A stretch of 7,034 bases of DNA from an uncultured Clostridia bacterium (GTDB lineage: Bacteria > Bacillota > Clostridia > Oscillospirales > Ruminococcaceae), in assembly GCA_946183095.1 (NCBI GenBank), contig CAMHBE010000094.1, positions 1 through 7,034 on the forward strand. The letters run 5' to 3'. Position numbers and translations under genes: made by a program. This document shows, piece after piece, positions 5,697-7,034 of the stretch (positions within the stretch are counted from its first letter, which is position 1; the number at the start of each line of letters is the position of its first letter). Below the pieces are notes generated by a model, which worked only from the letters and a program-made list of their open reading frames with translations, had not been told where the DNA came from and did no database searches.

Positions 5697-5752
5697 GTGA
5701 AAACTCCTTTCCGCCCATAGGCATTTTAATTTATTTAAACCGTGTCTGCGGC
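5484..5752 (-). repeat. Tandem duplication unit, copy 1 (5' leader plus Nif11 leader coding region)
   Basis: The counterpart of 5108-5377, covering codons 1-71 of the first precursor and 56 nt upstream. Start codons of the copies are 376 bp apart. Encoded leaders differ at 11 of 71 residues, mostly conservative charge or amide swaps (E/Q, K/Q, D/N), while the ribosome-binding region is conserved. Confidence 0.85.
5704..5716 (-). promoter_or_regulatory. Ribosome binding site of the first precursor
   Basis: GGGCGGAAAGGAG ends 7 nt before the ATG at 5696. It decides that start over the in-frame ATG at 5759, which would read through this element as coding sequence. Confidence 0.8.
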
Positions 5753-5769
5753 TCATCACTGTGGTTTTT

Positions 5770-5797
5770 GTTTTCTGTTTATTAAGTTGCAGAAAAC
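5770..5797. promoter_or_regulatory. 8-bp dyad upstream of the precursor operon, possible operator or hairpin
   Basis: GTTTTCTG and CAGAAAAC form a perfect inverted repeat with a 12-nt AT-rich spacer, about 75 nt before the first precursor's start. Size and spacing suit a dimeric regulator's site or a weak RNA hairpin. I could not place a convincing -35/-10 pair with 16-18 nt spacing around it, so the promoter itself is not called. Confidence 0.4.
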
Positions 5798-5800
5798 CGG

Positions 5801-5824
5801 AAAAGGGATAATGTTTTTTTCAAA
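5801..5824. repeat. 24-bp dispersed repeat, copy B (between S41 gene and precursor operon)
   Basis: AAAAGGGATAATG, seven T and CAAA match 4-27 at 22 of 24 positions in direct orientation. The two copies flank the whole precursor-plus-exporter block, about 5.8 kb apart. The motif may be a terminator-side or promoter element used repeatedly in the genome, or a boundary of a mobile or duplicated cassette. Low complexity makes chance similarity possible in part. Confidence 0.45.
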
Positions 5825-5861
5825 AAATTTTATTTTATTCGGTAATGGGTGATATGCAGCA

Positions 5862-7014
5862 TCAGAACAGACCGTTTATATACTCCGCAAGCGCTTCTCT
5901 GTCATAGTAATGCTCGGTCTTGGTGATCGGAATATCGGGCTCGGCACCGCGGTCGATGTCATAGAACGAACCGTTTTTGAGGAAGCTCATGCGTATGGAG
6001 CTCGAAATATTAAATAACGTGCCTGCCGCGGTAGTCAGCTTCATTACTGTACAGGAACCGCCTCCGGTGGTCTGTCCGAGAAGAGTTACCTTACCGCTGT
6101 TCTTGAATGCGCACGGAACGAGATTGCCGCAGGAGAAACTTACACTTGAACCGAGGCAGTACAGATTCAGCCCTTTTCCTGCGAGGGTGTCCTTCGAGTT
6201 GAACTTTCCGTCAAAGTTGGTATCGACTTTATAATCGTGTGTAACGAGAGCGCCGGTGTTGGGGTCTTCAAGACTTACGGAAGCCTTGCCGAGGAATGCT
6301 CCGAGCGTATATATCGCAGTGGGGACCATACCTCCGGTATTGCAGGAAAGATCCAGAACCACATTCTTTATGGGGCTGTCTTTTCTGAGTATCTGCTGAA
6401 CGGAGTAAGCAATTATGCCGATAGTATCGGTATCCTCAGCCGTGGGCGCTGTCGTGTAGTAATCCTTTGTTATATCGATGGTAAAGTTGTCAAAGGTGAT
6501 GAAAGCGGTATCTCCGATCTCCTGATATCCGGGAACGCCGTCGGGATTGAACTGCGCTTTCGCGGTCATAAGCTCCGTCTGTCTTTCATGCAGCGCAGCG
6601 CTCGCTCGGCTTTCGCCTTTTTTACGTCCATACTGTGCAACAGAAGTCATGTCAGCAGCGTAGGAGGGAAGCTGGTAAATACTGTGCTGATCATCGAGAC
6701 TGTCGTTTATGAGATTATAAAGGCATTTTTCCGTCCTTGTCTGATTGGTACTGAGGAAATACTGCTCATAACCGACCTGCTTCATAAGTGTCGAAAAGTC
6801 TTTGATCTTGTGCTGATCCTTAAGACCATAGAATGTATCAAGCGCGAAGCAAAGCTCTTTATAGCTGAATTCTGCCATTGTCTTGCTTATTTTGCCGGAG
6901 CCGCCGTTCTTGTAATAGATATCTCCGAGCTCGGTCATACCGTCTGCGTCCATGAGCGCATCTGCGCCGCCGGCACTGACTATCAGAGCTTTTCCGTTAT
7001 ACAGCATATGTACC
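5862..7014 (-). CDS. S41-family peptidase-like protein, 5'-truncated at contig end
   Basis: About 383 genuine residues remain; the N terminus is lost at the contig end. Residue numbers here count from the artefactual GTG at 7031. The C-terminal half resembles S41 (tail-specific/tricorn-type) serine peptidases: a LDDQHSIYQ segment (112-120) like the S41 D-x-H motif, the NVVLDLSCNTGG strand-loop (223-234), SFSCGN (298-303) at the position of the catalytic Ser, probably Ser300, and LLGQTTGGGS (317-326). The Lys of the Ser-Lys (CtpA/Tsp) type is absent, favouring the His-using subtype. A DTNFDGKFNSKD loop (270-281) fits an EF-hand-like calcium site inside the domain. Secretion is unknown because any signal peptide is missing. 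It is on the same strand as the precursor operon, 165 nt upstream, with a different transcription unit possible. A role in peptide maturation is unproven. Confidence 0.8.
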
Positions 7015-7034
7015 AGATCGGAAGAGCACACGTC
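7015..7034 (+). other. Illumina TruSeq adapter remnant (not biological sequence)
   Basis: The last 20 bases begin AGATCGGAAGAGC and continue ACACGTC, exactly the start of the TruSeq read-1 adapter as I know it. Read on the minus strand it creates the spurious N terminus MCSSDL on the S41 reading frame, a familiar sign of untrimmed adapter in translated draft genomes. Genuine sequence should be taken to end at 7014. Confidence 0.97.

Noticed and set aside
5697..5759. N-terminal extension of the first precursor to an ATG at 5759
   Set aside because: It would translate the conserved ribosome-binding region, and the paralogue has no matching extension; the 5696 ATG is preferred.
5697..5861. A sigma-A promoter for the precursor operon
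   Set aside because: TTGAAA and several AT-rich -10-like hexamers occur, but no pair has convincing sequence together with 16-18 nt spacing.
6205..6240. A dockerin module, suggested by DTNFDGKFNSKD
   Set aside because: Only one calcium-type loop is present and it lies inside the S41 domain, not as a paired C-terminal repeat; an internal EF-hand-like loop is the more cautious reading.
1..7034. CRISPR array, tRNA, rRNA, insertion sequence or transposase
   Set aside because: No regularly spaced repeats, cloverleaf, ribosomal RNA stretch or transposase motif was seen on either strand.

Overview
The window is one end of a draft contig from a Gram-positive, anaerobic Clostridia-type bacterium, most likely a Ruminococcus-like member of the Oscillospirales. 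This is inferred from protein style, AAGGAG-type ribosome binding sites and roughly balanced GC content; no marker gene fixes the species. Every convincing gene is on the minus strand, so the biological reading order is right to left. The last 20 bases (7015-7034) match the start of the Illumina TruSeq adapter, so genuine sequence ends at 7014.

Layout in transcription order. (1) 7014-5862: a 5'-truncated S41-type peptidase-like protein. (2) 5861-5697: an AT-rich intergenic region with a 28-bp dyad and a short repeat that recurs past the end of the operon. (3) 5696-4763: three small secreted-peptide precursors. The first two are tandem duplicates with a 71-residue Nif11-like leader ending in Gly-Gly and very short Trp/Phe-rich cores of 15 and 13 residues. 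The third has a different 42-residue double-glycine leader and a 26-residue Arg/Asn/Pro-rich core. Each precursor is followed by a hairpin with no U-tract. (4) 4656-4429: a 75-residue single-pass membrane protein resembling only the N-terminal end of an NHLM-type HlyD secretion adaptor. (5) 4418-2241: an ABC exporter with an N-terminal C39 peptidase. (6) 2226-43: a second ABC exporter half with a non-peptidase N-terminal domain, starting at TTG.

Items 4-6 match the NHLM (nitrile hydratase leader / Nif11 microcin) export system, except that the HlyD component is strongly reduced. The likely working model is that the C39 domain cuts the precursors after Gly-Gly and the two ABC proteins export the cores. 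No peptide-modifying enzyme is present. The two Trp-rich cores contain no Cys, Ser or Thr, so lanthionine and azole chemistry is excluded for them. The products are either unmodified Trp-rich peptides or carry an aromatic or basic side-chain modification made by an enzyme encoded elsewhere, possibly beyond a window edge.

The most unusual points are the tiny Trp-rich Nif11 cores, the mixed leader classes in one operon, the minimal HlyD-like protein, and a repeated precursor-plus-hairpin arrangement that could set precursor-to-transporter ratios.
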